Below the pieces are notes generated by a model. That model had not been told where the DNA came from. It saw nothing but the letters and a program-made list of their open reading frames with translations, and searched no databases. Position numbers and translations under genes: made by a program. From contig JAJOHG010000042.1 of the NCBI GenBank assembly GCA_021029095.1, positions 124,001-188,000 of the forward strand: DNA of 64,000 bases. Reading direction: 5' to 3'. Positions within the stretch are counted from its first letter, which is position 1. Each line of letters opens with the position of its first letter. Positions 47,289 to 59,075 of this stretch are shown here, piece by piece. The stretch comes from Phellopilus nigrolimitatus (lineage: Eukaryota; Basidiomycota; Agaricomycetes; Hymenochaetales; Hymenochaetaceae).

Positions 47289-47500
47289 TAGTGTTGCCGT
47301 GGTTTGGTTTGGTCCGGTTTTCAGCAAAAAGGCTGAAAACCGAAACCGAACCTCCGGTTCGGTTCGCAAATTTTGGCCAAACCGAACCGAGTTTCCCGGT
47401 TTGGTTCGGCTTGGTTCGGTTTAAACTGCGGTTTAATTACCATATATGGTAATATATTCGGTTTGAAACAGGATTTGGCCCAAACCGATCGGTTTTGTTT
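47289..47500. repeat. Transposon-like fold-back repeat rich in GGTTCGGTT motifs, upstream of HSP10
   Basis: Starts with TAGTGTTGCCGTGGTTTGG, similar in style to hAT ends. It then contains dense direct and inverted copies of GGTTTGGTTCGG / CCGAACCG, a hairpin CGGTTTTCAGC...GCTGAAAACCG (near 47313-47343) and the palindrome TTACCATATATGGTAA (47437-47452). No matching right end or target duplication was found, so it is probably a truncated non-autonomous element. It ends about 140 bp before the HSP10 start codon. Confidence 0.55.
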
Positions 47501-47643
47501 TACTATCGGCATCCGCCGCGCCGCCCACAGCCCAAAACTGGATTTTTTCTTTCCTTCGTCGTCGTTGTCATCATCCACCTCGTCCAACCACTCTTCGCCC
47601 AGTTTATTTTCTCCGCTCCAGTTTCCTACTCACCACTCAGAAA

Positions 47644-48385
47644 ATGGTACGTGCTCGCCGCTGGCGGCAGTTCTCGCGGGGTCTGATTTCTGACTTGTTT
47701 TCCTCGGGCGCTTGCAGGCAACCCAGGCGACGTTCAAGTCCATCAAGGCCGTCTTCCCCCTCCTGGACCGCGTGCTCGTCCAGCGCTTCAAGCCCGAGAC
47801 GGTGCGTCTTCCCTGCACCTTGTGCGGTGCTGCGGTGCACGGCATGCTGACGTGGTCATCCAGAAAACCGCGACGGGCATCTTCCTGCCCTCGAGCTCGA
47901 CGACGAGCCCGCTCCCGGAGGCGACCGTCATCGCCGTCGGCCCCGGCGCACCGGACAAGGAGGGCAAGGTCGTCCCCACCGCCGTCAAGGCTGGCGATCG
48001 CGTGCTTCTCCCGGGCTGGGGCGGGAACTCCATCAAGGTTGGAGAGGATGTGGGTATTGTCTAGTGTTTTTGGGGGCGTGGACGTCGACGGGTCGTGTTT
48101 ACGGAAGGAGAAAGCGGACTTGATTTTCGTATCTATGCCGCTTTTCAGCTCAGCTTGGGTTGGGCGCACTGTAAGCGCTCTTTCGGTCCGCCGCTTGATG
48201 TGCAGGACACGTTGCGCATGGACATCGTCGCGCCCGAAAACTCAGCTCTTTCCACGCTTTTTCTTCTTTTCTTCCACCCGGTTACCTCCGCGACACGTAG
48301 CTGACAAAAACCGTCTTTTTTTTCTGTTACGCAGGAGTTCCACCTCTTCCGCGACTCGGAGATCCTCGCCAAAATCAAGGAGTAA
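47644..48385 (+). CDS. HSP10: Mitochondrial 10-kDa chaperonin (Hsp10/GroES)
   Basis: Co-chaperonin that caps Hsp60 during protein folding in the mitochondrial matrix. Exons 47644-47646, 47718-47801, 47864-48049, 48335-48385; phases agree, 107 aa, the usual length. Signatures: IKAVFPLLDRVLVQRFKPET, the mobile loop KTATGIFLPSSSTTSPLPEA, VIAVGPGAPD, VKAGDRVLLPGWGGNSIKV, then EFHLFRDSEILAKIKE. Exon 1 contributes only the initiator ATG, followed at once by the donor GTACGT. The last intron (48050-48334) is 285 nt, long for this genome. A transposon-like repeat occupies the distal promoter. Confidence 0.95.
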
Positions 48386-50601
48386 ACGCCTGCGCGGTTT
48401 GCACGAGGTCCTGGAGCATAGCGGTGATTCGACGCTCCGGAACTGAATTGGGAAGATAATGAGAAGACGTTGGTGATTTGAATAAGGGGTGGGTGAAAAC
48501 AGTTGTTGATGGTGGGGAAATGAGAGGGAGGAGGAGGAGGAGGAGGTTTTTCTTTTGGTTTCTTTGGGTCGAAAAGTACTCGTCTGTCCATCCATCTATC
48601 TGCATCGCATCATCACCCTTTATTCTACTTACCAAAGCGCACTTATGCTTATTGATCGCACCTCACTAGTACGCCCATGCTTGCTCTACACGAACACGAA
48701 ATTGAATCCCAGCTCTCCATTAAATCCGATCTTGTATTGCGTAAGAGGCAGCTGGATTCCGCAGAAGACGAGTGTTCCTCCTGTCTCGCATAGGGAGTCT
48801 TGAGATCTGCAGGCTGTCTCTACTCTGTCGGCTGGACACATGAAAGTCCCAGAATTGGCGTGTCTTAAGTTCTAGAGCATAGCTCAGGATGAGAAAAGAG
48901 GACTTACGTACTTCATTTTCATCGGGCCAAGTTAGCTTATGTAATATGCATTTGTAGACTCACATCATGGCGAAACTAGCTCGCCTTCCGTGCACTATTC
49001 ACACTCTCCCTCTGACGTGCATCCTTGTGAGCGAGTTTCGCTATCATTTTTATGCGTCTTTCGCTCTTTCTTCTTTGTTATGAGTGGTAGTCAGGCCAAT
49101 TACGCTTTCCGATCAGACAGCCGTACCAAGTGTATTAGGCCGTGAGGCCGTTTTCTTCGCCTCAGCCTCCAGACTTCTAGAAAATTGTACGTTCACCGAC
49201 AGAGCTCTGCTTGGATTGCCCGGGTCCTCCAAAAGCCAAGATGCTGTACTTTGACGCAATAAGCATGGAACGAAGTTTAATTAAACAAGTACATTATGTA
49301 GAGCCGATAGATCTTCCTTCCTATGTACCATAAGGCCATCCATGTAATCGACCTCGATATTTTCGAATTACATGGCGCACATGCGTCTTCCTGGACGTCC
49401 TTGCCCCATTCTTTGAAAGAAGGCAGAAGCAAAGCACGCCAGATGGCGAGCGCCAGGATCGCACATGTCTGTTTGTCCACTTCAGTGCGGGGAAGCATGA
49501 TGAAGAAGTATCTTGGCGCTAAGATAACATACGAGCCACACGCGCGCCCGAAGAGCAATTACGAAGATATCAGACAAAACTAATACATAGACCCTAAATA
49601 TACATGCTGCACCATGAGAAGAGGCGGGGCCGCATCTAGAAGCAGCGCGGGGTGCGGCTTCGCGGGCGCACGCCATTCAGATTTGTCGCGTGCATGCGGG
49701 GGAGGGAGAGCGTCGGAACACAAGAGAGCATATGTTGCGGGCCATCGGGAAGGTCCGAGGAGCGAACATATGCGCCCGGAGCACGTGTATCGTGTGGGAC
49801 CATGCGCTCTTCGGCGAGGACGGGCTTCCGCGACGTTCTGCGGCCATTGAGACGTCGTCGCTCGGCGCTTTCGCCATCACGGAAAATGATGCTGCAACAT
49901 TGCGAAAATGAGCTTCTGGGGATTTGCCATGCGATACGGTGCTGTGTGCAAGCGAGGAAGGCCTTGCGCTGCGAGAAGCGCGCGTTGAGCGCAGATGTTC
50001 GGAGGAGCACGGTGGAAAAAGTAAAGTAGGGTGAAAGTAGGGCGATCATGGGTCGATCGTATGAGGTAAGCAATGACATTGATAATCTAAGCGAACGAAA
50101 CGCGTCAATTAAAACGCCTTTCAGGTGTTATCTGCTGACGGCCCTTATCTCTTCCTTAAATTTGCCTAAAACCCTTTTCTTCCTCCAACCAGGACGCCCG
50201 TAAGTCAACCCCGTACGACGATTGCTGAGGGATCGCTGCGAGATTTCTGCGAAATCTCAGAATTCGTTGGAGTTCGGTGAAGACATTAGGGCAGACGTTT
50301 GCCAATCCGGGAGGCCGATGAAGCGGACAATGCAAGTGCATTTGGAATATCGCGAATATCGAAGGCCCTGCGTGTGGTCTTGGAGGCTCTTCGCATCGCT
50401 TCGCGACTTTCCATGTGCAACGACACGCGCGAGAACCAATCCGCCTACGGGATCCTCGGGGGCGCTAGTCTGCACTAGTGAGTGCTCTATTTTTCTCGCG
50501 ATCAAGTGGTCGCCACACAACGTGCTTCTTCGTATGTTTTTTTGCTGTAGATGTCGCGCATGGAACTCGACATGTGATGTGATTAGTGCTTCTTCCTCCC
50601 C
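48386..50601. other. Long intergenic stretch without a clear gene
   Basis: Several open frames of up to about 150 codons exist, for example minus-strand 49558-49277, but none shows a recognised motif or a supported splice pattern. Confidence 0.4.
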
Positions 50602-50608
50602 TATAAAA
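50602..50608 (+). promoter_or_regulatory. TATA box of aspartic protease 2
   Basis: TATAAAA, 78 bp before ATG 50686; nearly the same spacing as in protease 1. Confidence 0.7.
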
Positions 50609-50685
50609 CACGACGAGGGCCGTACTCTTTCCGCAACGAGTCGCCTTGGACCCGTCCCCTTCGTCACCCCCCGGCCTGCCTCGCG

Positions 50686-52047
50686 ATGTTCCCCGCCTCC
50701 TCCCTCGCTGCCACCGTCCTCCTCGCGCTCGCGGCCGCCGCGTCGCCCGTCGTGCAGGTGCGCGCCCCGGGCGTGTCGCTCCCCTTCGCCCGCCGGCTCA
50801 ACATCTCGGGCAGCTCGATCGCGGAGATGGACCGCGCCCGCGCGGGCCAGCTCCTCTCGAACGGCAAGAAGGTCGCCGGGAACCACGCCAAGCGCACCGC
50901 GTCCTTCGGTGTCACGAACACCGCGGTCACGTATACCGCGAGCGTCGGCGTCGGCAGCCCCGCGACGGACTACACGCTCCTCATCGACACCGGCTCGTCG
51001 AACACCTGGATCGGCGCGGATAAGACGTACGCCAAGACGTCCACGAGCACCAGCACGGGCGACAGCGTCTCCGTCTCGTACGGCTCCGGCTCGTTCTCCG
51101 GCACGGAGTGTGAGTTTCTGTTATCTTTGTTTGTGATTTTGTGCTCCTGAAGCTGATTTATTCTATCGATTAAGACACGGACACCGTGACGCTTGCGAAC
51201 GGCCTCGTCATCAAGAAGCAGAGCATCGGCGTAGCGTCGACCTCAACCGGCTTCAGCGGCGTCGACGGCATCCTCGGCATCGGGCCCGTCGCGCTCACCC
51301 AGGGCACCGTGAACGGCGAGACCACCGTCCCGACCGTGACCGACAACCTGCTCTCGCAGGGGACGATCTCGTCCGAGGTCATCGGCGTCTACTACGCGCC
51401 GACGACGTCCGACTCGGACGCGAACGGCGAGCTCACCTTCGGCGGCACCGACACGGGCAAGACGACGGGCGACATCACGTACGCGCCGATCACGTCGACG
51501 TCGCCCGCGAGCGAGTACTGGGGCATCGACCAGACGATCACGTACGGCTCGGGCAAGAAGTCCGTGCTCGCGTCCACCGCGGGCATCGTCGACACGGGCA
51601 CGACGCTCCTGCTCATCGCGTCCGACGCGTTCAGCACGTACAAGTCGCTCACGGGCGCGACGGAGGACAGCACGACGGGCCTGCTCACGATCTCGAGCGC
51701 GCAGTACGACAAGCTCGAGAGCCTGTTCTTCAGCATCGGCGGCACGACGTTCGAGCTCACGAAGAACGCGCAGACGTGGCCGCGCTCGCTCAACTCCGCC
51801 ATCGGCGGCTCGTCGGGCACCATCTACCTCGTCGTCTCGGACGTGCGTCTTCGTCCTCTCTTTTTGTATATCTTGTCGTGCGTGCTGACGTCTCGTCTCG
51901 CCTTTGCAGATCGGCACCGACAGCGGCCAGGGCCTCGACTTCATCAACGGCTACGCCTTCCTCGAGCGCTTCTACTCCGTGTACGACACCTCGGCCAAGC
52001 GCGTCGGCTTCGCGACGACCTCGCACACCTCGGACACCTCCAACTAG
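50686..52047 (+). CDS. Secreted aspartic protease 2 (peptidase family A1, polyporopepsin-like)
   Basis: Extracellular pepsin-type endopeptidase. Exons 50686-51109, 51175-51842, 51910-52047 (TAG), phases consistent; about 409 aa. Signal peptide residues 1-20 (AATVLLALAAAASP), propeptide to about 70. Catalytic motifs LLIDTGSSNTWIGADK (exon 1) and GIVDTGTTLLLIASDAF (exon 2); flap VSYGSGSFSGTE ends at the first splice site exactly as in protease 1. Exon 3 holds GQGLDFINGYAFLERFYSVY. The copy at 19730 shares both intron positions and phases. Very biased codon use (C/G at third positions) hints at strong expression, as known for secreted polyporopepsins. Confidence 0.94.
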
Positions 52048-52494
52048 AGCTCTCTCGGCTGTCCCGCGCGCCCGTGCTGAACATCGTGGACAGCGTCCCG
52101 CGCATGTACACTCGTTTTATCTATGTTCCTGGATCTATCTGTTTGTTTTCTTGTCTGTTTTTCTGACGATCTCTTCTCTTTGGTGGACGGTCGCGTCGCC
52201 TCAATCGTTTGTTTTACGATGTTGACGTTGCTTGTTGTATTGCGACGCTTTAGTAGCACCAGATGTTATTTCTTACTCACGAACTCTTTCTCTCTGTACC
52301 GGAACAAAGAACACTTCATCTCATTTCTGCCAACTGCCTGTGTCTAGCACAGGCGTGCGAAAGGGTGTAAATTATATTGGGAGCAACAAGGTTCTGGCAA
52401 TTTAAAGGCACGCAAACGCGTAGTTTCGAGATCACGAGAGTGAGTGTACGAGCACGTGCACACATTTCGGCTACCTGCCTCCAGCGACGTTGTC

Positions 52495-52760
52495 GTAGAT
52501 GTCTTGGACATAATCCCTGTCCGAAATGCGGGCGAAAACACTATTAGAGTCATCACTAAGCTACATATGCGCCTATTTTATCGCAGGCAAGACACCGCCG
52601 GCGAGCATCCGGCGAGCCAGGCAAAGCCCGTCGACATGAAAGCCTTCGAGCCTACAAGTCCGCCGGTGTCAAGGCACTGCCTTCATCTTCCTCCGTCTCC
52701 CTATAGTATCACAGTACACTTACTCCAGCAGGTCCTAGCGCTTCAAGAATGGCAAGTGCT
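52495..52760 (+). pseudogene. Relic of an unidentified repeated gene (R1)
   Basis: Shares scattered blocks with the better preserved relic R2 (minus strand, 56536-57210) and with R3: CGCAGGCAAGACACCGCCGG and CCTCCGTCTCCCTATAG.. followed by CACAGTA..CTTACTCC. The order is the same, but there are large indels and no usable frame. Confidence 0.5.
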
Positions 52761-53270
52761 TTGAAACCTCCCAGTGGATTAATTGACTGCGAAAACACTT
52801 CCTCAGGCAGCGCAGATTTTCTAGGGGCGCGCTAGTGCGTGGAAGCGGAAGACGAGCAGGGAGGATGCCGTCACCGCCGATCAAGTCTGGCTGGAGATGG
52901 CTCTGTGCTTGCAACCAGTCTCAACTTCTGCAACGCCATTCGCCTGTGTGGAGAGACTCTGCTCGTGCAGCTGGATGGCGGACGCACGGTATTTGTAATA
53001 TTCTGTGTATGGAAGTTCTTTATCAGTAGAGTTGACATTGAGTTCGTGTGCGAGCTAAGTGAGGAGGGACCAGCGCTGTACACGCTCCTTCTGCAACGCT
53101 GCAATTTCCAACATGCTACCACAGAGTGTGCACACACAGTAGGGCAAATTTGATAAGCGGAGAAGGTTGTTTCCCTCCGACTGCACAACAAGTCGCTATA
53201 ATCCTGTAGCTTAGCAATTTATAGTTTATCACACAGCTTCTTTATATATTTGTTTTATTTTTATGTTAAA
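52761..53270. other. Intergenic, no clear gene
   Basis: A plus-strand frame around 52839-53153 shows some protein-like composition (ATSLNFCNAIRLCGETLLVQ) but has no recognised domain and may be debris of a duplicated gene. Confidence 0.3.
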
Positions 53271-55562
53271 TTACTAGTCGTGTGGGTATTGAAAAGTAAA
53301 ATGGGCTGAAAGATGTCCCTTCAGTCAAAATGCTGGATGATGAGACGGCCCCCTGACAGGAAGTAAAGAGCTCCACTGTAGAAGTCTAAATTCATATTGT
53401 AACTTGCTGTCCTCGAATTTGCGCAACACCAGCTTCAGTTTTCCCCATCAGAGAAAGTAGCAAGCACCCATGTAGGAGATGGCTGAGAGGAATAATGAAT
53501 CAATGTTGAGGCGGCTTGTGATGGTGGTATCCACAAGCCATATGGACCATTCTGGGGTCCAAGGCTGACTTCAAACTCCTGAGGCATTTGAGTTGTGGAA
53601 AGCCATTGTATAAGAGTGGAGTCTTCAAGACAAAAGAATCCACATAAAGTGCTTGACCAGAGGTTTCTGTTGCAACCTGAGACACTGTGATATTGATTCC
53701 CCTTGATTTTCTTTCGGCTTCAGACTTCCAGTGAAAGGTACAAACAGATGCCCTAACATCTATAAAAATCCAGTCAGGATTAGATGACACAGGGCATCTG
53801 ACATGTGGAATGTCATCAAGTGTCAGCTCCTTTGGTGTCTGGGTGGCACTGGGCAGAATGTTGTGTATGGATGAAAGCAAAATGGCTACAACTGATTTGA
53901 TTCCAGACTCGTCCTGTACGCAAATGAGATAGTTGTCTACCAAATCGACACTGCAAAATTTACTCTGTGCGGAAACATATTGGTCAATTTCAGTTCCCTT
54001 TCATCAGATAGATATACATACTCCACGGATTACGACTGAGCGTTTTTCCTTCCAGAATGTCAGGAGAAGTTGTCCAAAATTGTTGACTGCCAATACATCA
54101 CCACTAAGCTTTACATGTACAGGCGATGCATCTAGGTCTTGAAAAATATTTGTCTCGACATCGTAACGCGGTCTAGGAGGCTTCGTGTGGGGTGAAATCT
54201 GGGTTATTTTGAGAACTGTTGGTCTAATAAGGGATCAGTATGGTATTTCAGTTCCCATGTTCTGTAGATGTTGCATTTCTTACCCTGTTACAATGTTGCC
54301 CATTTGAGGATTCGGAGGACTGCTCTCCGTGAGCACACGCACGTCTCCATTTGCCTGCATGTCATAATCAAAGCGTCTCACTTCAAGCCCGTCTGATTGG
54401 TGTGTCCAGATACACTTGCCACCGGGCACATTGAAGCACTGCAAGAACGACGGTTGGAACCTCGGCCTGAGCCTCGGCATCCAACGTATCAGCAAGAGTG
54501 CACCACCAGGGAGCAGTTCCGGACAATTCTCTCTCAGACCCGAGTCTGGAGGGCAAATGGGTCCTGTGATCTCTCGCGTAGGTCGCAGCGGGGCGGGACC
54601 GGTGCAGTTGAGATGCCGCCGGTGTGCACGTATGACGAGGTTGCGCAGTTCGGGCATGGTGAGCGTGCTGATGGGAATGTGGCGAGGTAGATTGGGTGCT
54701 TCATCCTGCTCCAGTGCACGGAGGCGAAGTAGCCAGAAGACTTTGTCATAAATGATGTAGCGGAAAAGCTTGCATGTCTGAAACAGATGTAAAAACTATT
54801 GAGCTGGGCAAACGTATCACAAGCACGCACAAGTTCGAGACGCAGGACTTCCATATAACCACAAAACAGGAAAATCTTGGTCCAGACTTCATCTGAGACC
54901 CTAAAAACAGTGGAGGACATTTCTGAACGGCTTAACCGCCGACCTGGAGCCTTGGAGACGATCGCTGAATGGTCTGATTGACGGTCTGGGACCTCAGACG
55001 TTGCCGGATTGCTGGGAATCTGAGGCACACGGCGTATGGGAGTGAATTTGCGGAGAAACGCGCACGGTTGAAACAGACAGACAAATAATTAGATTGAGAT
55101 GCCATTCAGCTGGGCAAACATAGGAAGCGAACACTAACTTTGGCAGGCATTGCTGAATGGTTGAATGGCCAAATCCCACAGCAGGATGCATGCCTTTATA
55201 TGCCTCGCGCAGTTTGCGCAAGGTTCGTAACCAGCAACCGCGATGGTTACTAGTCCGTTCAGGATGGCAACGAGCTATGTTTGCTCGGGGCAGAATGCAA
55301 AGCTGTCGGGATTCGAGAGCATTGAGGCTGGTCTCGTTCGGAGTATTCTCTACAATTGGATGAACGAAGGAGCTGCACGATACGAGTGGAGAGACTTGAA
55401 CACGCGCGCCATAATTCTCAGCTCTCTATCACTATCCACCCTCCTCTCTTCGCTTCTAGGTCAGTATCTTCTGGACTATCCTCGTACACTTCTGATCTTG
55501 GCATCACAATCCAACATTCAAAAACTCTCAGTTGCACTTAAACTTCTATGTAAACTTCGTAC
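53270..55562 (-). repeat. Left arm of a 2.3-kb inverted duplication (F-box copy 4)
   Basis: Homologous in inverse orientation to 60612-about 62925 over the whole F-box gene, its promoter and about 350 bp further upstream. The outer 5' breakpoint lies at the shared ACGAAGTTTACATAG (about 55562 here, about 60612 there). Confidence 0.8.
53321..55150 (-). pseudogene. F-box protein, family 1 copy 4, frameshifted near the 3' end
   Basis: Minus-strand exons 55150-55139, 55019-54831, 54777-54284, 54223-54022, 53964-53321, matching copy 5 exon for exon. Start and F-box are intact (VSDEVWTKIFLFCGYMEVLR; TCKLFRYIIYDKVFWLL). In the last exon near 53553 one A is missing relative to copy 5 (TTGGACCCC versus TTGGAACCCC); the frame then runs into a stop at 53500-53502. 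A 5-bp insertion follows further on (near 53440). The C-terminal 65 residues are lost, so it is a recent pseudogene or a truncated allele. TATAAA on the minus strand lies at 55200-55195. Confidence 0.75.
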
Positions 55563-56535
55563 GGACATACTGTAGTGTACATGTGCCTTTTAACTCTCCT
55601 GACGTTCTCCTAGATCCCCAAGGTGAAGGTTCTTGAGTCCGTAGAGGAAAGTACAACATGCACGCACCAAATTATCATAGGGGCAGGCCTTTCGATATTA
55701 TTCCATGACACCGCATCATTCCGGCAGTTTGCATTGTATTCCTGAAAGTCACTAGATGTACACGCAAATGGATTAGTCGGACGTCGGAGATGCCCTTCTC
55801 TCATGCTCGAGCAATGACTCCATACACTGCCCCCCCCCCGGAAGCGGCGACGGCGGAACGCGCGCGAGACTGACTGTGCGGAGGAGAGACCGCGTGGGAC
55901 GAAGAAGCCCTCGCGTGCTACTCGTGTCTCGAGATGAAAGTGGTGTCTGTGTGCCTCTGGCTTACTGGCGCACTGATGTTGCCGCTCATGGTGGGTATCG
56001 AGGGATGCGCAGATCGAGCAGAGTGCAGTCTCCTACTTGCGCCTGCAGAGGCGTACGCACATATTGGCGAGTCCGATTTCGATTCGCTCGACTTTCCTGG
56101 TTGCGTTCGTGCTCCCGCCTGTTGCTTTCCGGATTGGGGATCAGCATCTGTATTTGTATCTGTGCATGGCCAGTATGATGATCATCTAAGAACGCGTTCT
56201 GGCTCGCGGCGGCGGTTGTACGGATGGCCGACGCGTGCTGAGTCTGGTTCGTACAGTGCGCGAGCGTAGACTGGGACTGCGAGTTCACGAGAGCGGCCTT
56301 GTGACGAGCGGTGCGCGAGCACCTGCACCTAATAGCTCGCACTCGCAGAGTCCAGCGCCCCGCAGAGCGCGACAGGATTCGATTTCTTGCTGGAGATGTA
56401 CAGCCCTTCAAACTTGAAAGAGAAGAAAAACGAGAGACAGAAACATACCGATCGCACAGCGTTCCTGGCCCGTCAGGCACATGGACCCGTAGTCTCAACG
56501 CGCTTGCCGTCCTTGTGGCGCCAGGGCATGTCGGA
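55563..56535. other. Spacer of the inverted duplication, left part
   Basis: No recognised gene. A plus-strand frame from ATG 55934 has a hydrophobic N-terminus (VVSVCLWLTGALMLPLMV) followed by Cys-containing sequence, which could be a small secreted protein. There is no supporting motif. Confidence 0.3.
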
Positions 56536-57210
56536 CTACTGACAGATGCACTGGATCTTGATGGGTATTTTGAGGATCTGGACCTATGGGAGTAAATTTA
56601 CTGTGAAAACATAGGGAGACGGAGGCAGTACCTTGAAGATAATTGACCCGTAGAGCCCGTAGGCATCCATGCGAACTGGCTTGCTTATGCTGCCGTTGAT
56701 GCGCCAAGAACACTCGCCGGCGGCGTGTTTACCTGCGCGAAACGTATAAAAGACGCCTTCGCAGATAACAAAATAGAACAGGGGCACTCGCAGCCAAGTG
56801 AGGCCTCTCATAACGTCCACGGCCTCCGCAACGCCGCAGAAGGGTCTGCCCTCGAGGTCGAAGATGCTGCATGTCTTCGCCTGGAGCGCTAAGATGGCGA
56901 CCCTCGCGCTCCCGGAGAACGCGAGGCTGGCCCGGCCATGGCGTCCGCGAGATTACGGTCAATGTCGTTGAGGATATCGGATGCGCCACGAGAAAGTTTG
57001 ACCGAACTCAGTGAGGAACTCCAAGTATTCTCGTTGCCGATATTTAGACAATGAGGAGCTCGTACTGGGCCGACACCCGCCTCTGTCGCAATTGCGAGCG
57101 TCACACTGACAGAGCACGTGATGCGGTTGCCGTCCGACTTGCGCAGGCGGCGGAGAGCACGGGTGTGTCGACCCTGGCGAAAATGCTGCGCGAGGTCTGA
57201 GAGGTCGTTC
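56536..57210 (-). pseudogene. Remnant of an unidentified repeated gene (R2, best preserved)
   Basis: One good exon reads LAFSGSARVAILALQAKTCS, IFDLEGRPFCGVAEAVDVMR, VICEGVFYTFRAGKHAAGEC and VRMDAYGLYGSIIFK. A plausible 48-nt intron (GTACTG...CCCATAG) leads to VQILKIPIKIQCICQ and a stop (56538-56536). The upstream part (SDILNDIDRNLADAMAG) is in another frame, offset by an apparent one-base change near 56945. I do not recognise the family; similar segments occur in R1 and R3. It may be a lineage-specific gene now decaying. Confidence 0.4.
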
Positions 57211-58416
57211 TCTGTAGCGAAATAAACTTATGGATAACGAGTGCGCGGAGACGAAGGTGAAGCTTGGAATTCGGGATCGGGAAGGGCCGACGGCGATCAA
57301 CATTACGTCAGCGTGCCAGGTTGGTGTTCTCTTGCCGAGCTCCTCCGCCCTTTGCGCGCATGATGAAAAAAGGAAGAGGCAAAAAAAAAAAGCTTCGAGC
57401 GTCTTCGAATTCGGTCTTGCTCTGCGCTCGGAAATTCACGAGGCTAATAAACAATATGGAGCGAAGGTGCATTGAACACCCAGATCAGCCGAAACGACGA
57501 ACAACCGCTTTTGCCCAGTTGTCCAGCCGTGCTCAAAGTCAGACCTGCTTAGAGTAGCCGTCCCCGGGTTCTTGCACAAAGCAGAAGCTTGCAATAGTTT
57601 TAAGTATTATCTATACAGACACGAGGCATCGAACAGGATAGCAATGTTCTGGGAAGAAGAAAGAAAGGGAAGAAACAGGTTTGGCGCGACCGCGCGTCTG
57701 CGAGTACAGAATAGGAGATCGAGGAAACGAAAACGGGGAACTGGGCATGTATATATCTGCAGAGAAAGAGAATTTTTGAGATGCACTGATTAGCCCGAAA
57801 ACGTGAAACTCGAGACTTGTATAAGCAAATCCACAGTTCCTGGCAAGGAACCTTCACGAGAAATAAACTTCAGTGCATTTTTATTATCACAACGTTAGAC
57901 GTACCTTGTGAGCGCGGCTGCGGCGCAGAACCTGATGCGGCGAAAATCTTGGAGCCTCAGCGGCACCGATGTCACCGCCGTGCAGCGGTAACTGGATTTG
58001 CGCATCAGCAAGTACAAACTTGACAAGAACATAGGAAGAAAGCGTACGCGAGAGCCGCATTTTACGATGCGAAGGCCAGGAGGCCTTCCCGAGCATCCGA
58101 GAGCATAATGCGAAAAGCTAGAGGCTTCTTGTTGCTTTGAGATTTTGCAGCAGTGGCCGACTTCATGTCCGCGCCTCATCCGAATCCCTCCCTCAGGGTT
58201 TTAAGCAGCCGCCAGCTCATTGAAGCGAGGAGCAACAGCTGGTCCCCGGAGTATTGTTCTGTCCTGGAATTCAGAAAAACGAAGAATGTTTCAAAGTGGC
58301 GTGCGGCGCCAACAGCGCGGAGAGCGAAGAGTAAGGATGTAGACTCGAGCGCCAGGGATTGGAGCGCAGCAAGAGACTCGACTTGTGTGGAATATACGTG
58401 CGAGCTAAATAAGTAC
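57211..58416. other. Spacer of the inverted duplication, central part
   Basis: No recognised gene or repeat; only short frames. Confidence 0.35.
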
Positions 58417-58878
58417 CTAGTGAGCGTGCTGTAGTGGATAAAAGAAATAACAATTGAGCACAAACTGGGTATAGTTAAGCAATCGCTTGCATCTGCGCTG
58501 GATGCGCGTCTCCTGTCTCGATTCCCAGCGTTCTCTGGCTTTTCGTGACATCCTGTGCGAAACCGGCACAGTCATATTTTGGTGAATGTATAAGATCTTC
58601 TGCATTGTCGCACGCGGCCCAAAACCGAGCTCTGCTGCGAGCGCGTTCATCCACCCCTCGAGATGCTTGCCGAGAAAAGTGAACATTAGACCGAGGTTTC
58701 GCCCAGGGCCGGGCAGGTTCGAGGCCATGTCGTGGGACCAGGTCGACCACGAGTCAATACTGATATGTGATTCAGGACGGAGAGGGTCGAGCAGTTGGTT
58801 TGGTCTAGAGAGATACACCGTGGATTAGCGCGTGGAGGTGAGCCGATATAGTATGTGTATATACCGGTCGAGATCCAT
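58417..58878 (-). CDS. Small uncharacterised gene, copy A
   Basis: ATG 58878, exon 1 58878-58865 (MDLDR with the next exon), donor GTATAT, acceptor CTCTCTAG, exon 2 from 58804. The protein continues PNQLLDPLRPESHISIDSWS, TWSHDMASNLPGPGRNLGLM, FLGKHLEGWMNALAAELGFG and is basic towards the end; the frame closes at 58417, although further introns are possible. No known domain. A related, partly deleted copy lies at 63240-63753 with the same first exon (MDLDQ). Both starts are within about 30 bp of stem-loop sequences. Whether it codes for protein is unproven. Confidence 0.35.
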
Positions 58879-58888
58879 TTTAGGATTG

Positions 58889-58991
58889 GACTAGATCAAA
58901 TGCGCGAAAAACAAGTCCTCTCCAATATGCTCCTGGACCCGTGCCAGGAGCATATTGGAGAGGACTTGTTTTTCGCGCATTTGATCTAGTC
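58889..58991. repeat. Perfect inverted repeat, 48-bp arms and 7-nt loop
   Basis: Left arm 58889-58936 and right arm 58944-58991 are exact reverse complements; the loop is ACCCGTG. It begins 11 bp from the start codon of the small gene at 58878, on its 5' side. Confidence 0.97.
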
Positions 58992-59000
58992 TTCCGACAT

Positions 59001-59075
59001 GCCTGCGCCCGCCATCATCAGCGCTTATAGCCGACTGAGCCGGCTATAAGTTGACCGATGACGGCGGGAGCAGGC
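59001..59075. repeat. Second stem-loop, imperfect, adjacent to the palindrome
   Basis: Arms 59001-59033 and 59041-59075 pair with a few mismatches; the inner 10 bp CTTATAGCCG / CGGCTATAAG (59024-59033, 59041-59050) is perfect, as is the outer GCCTG/CAGGC. Confidence 0.85.
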
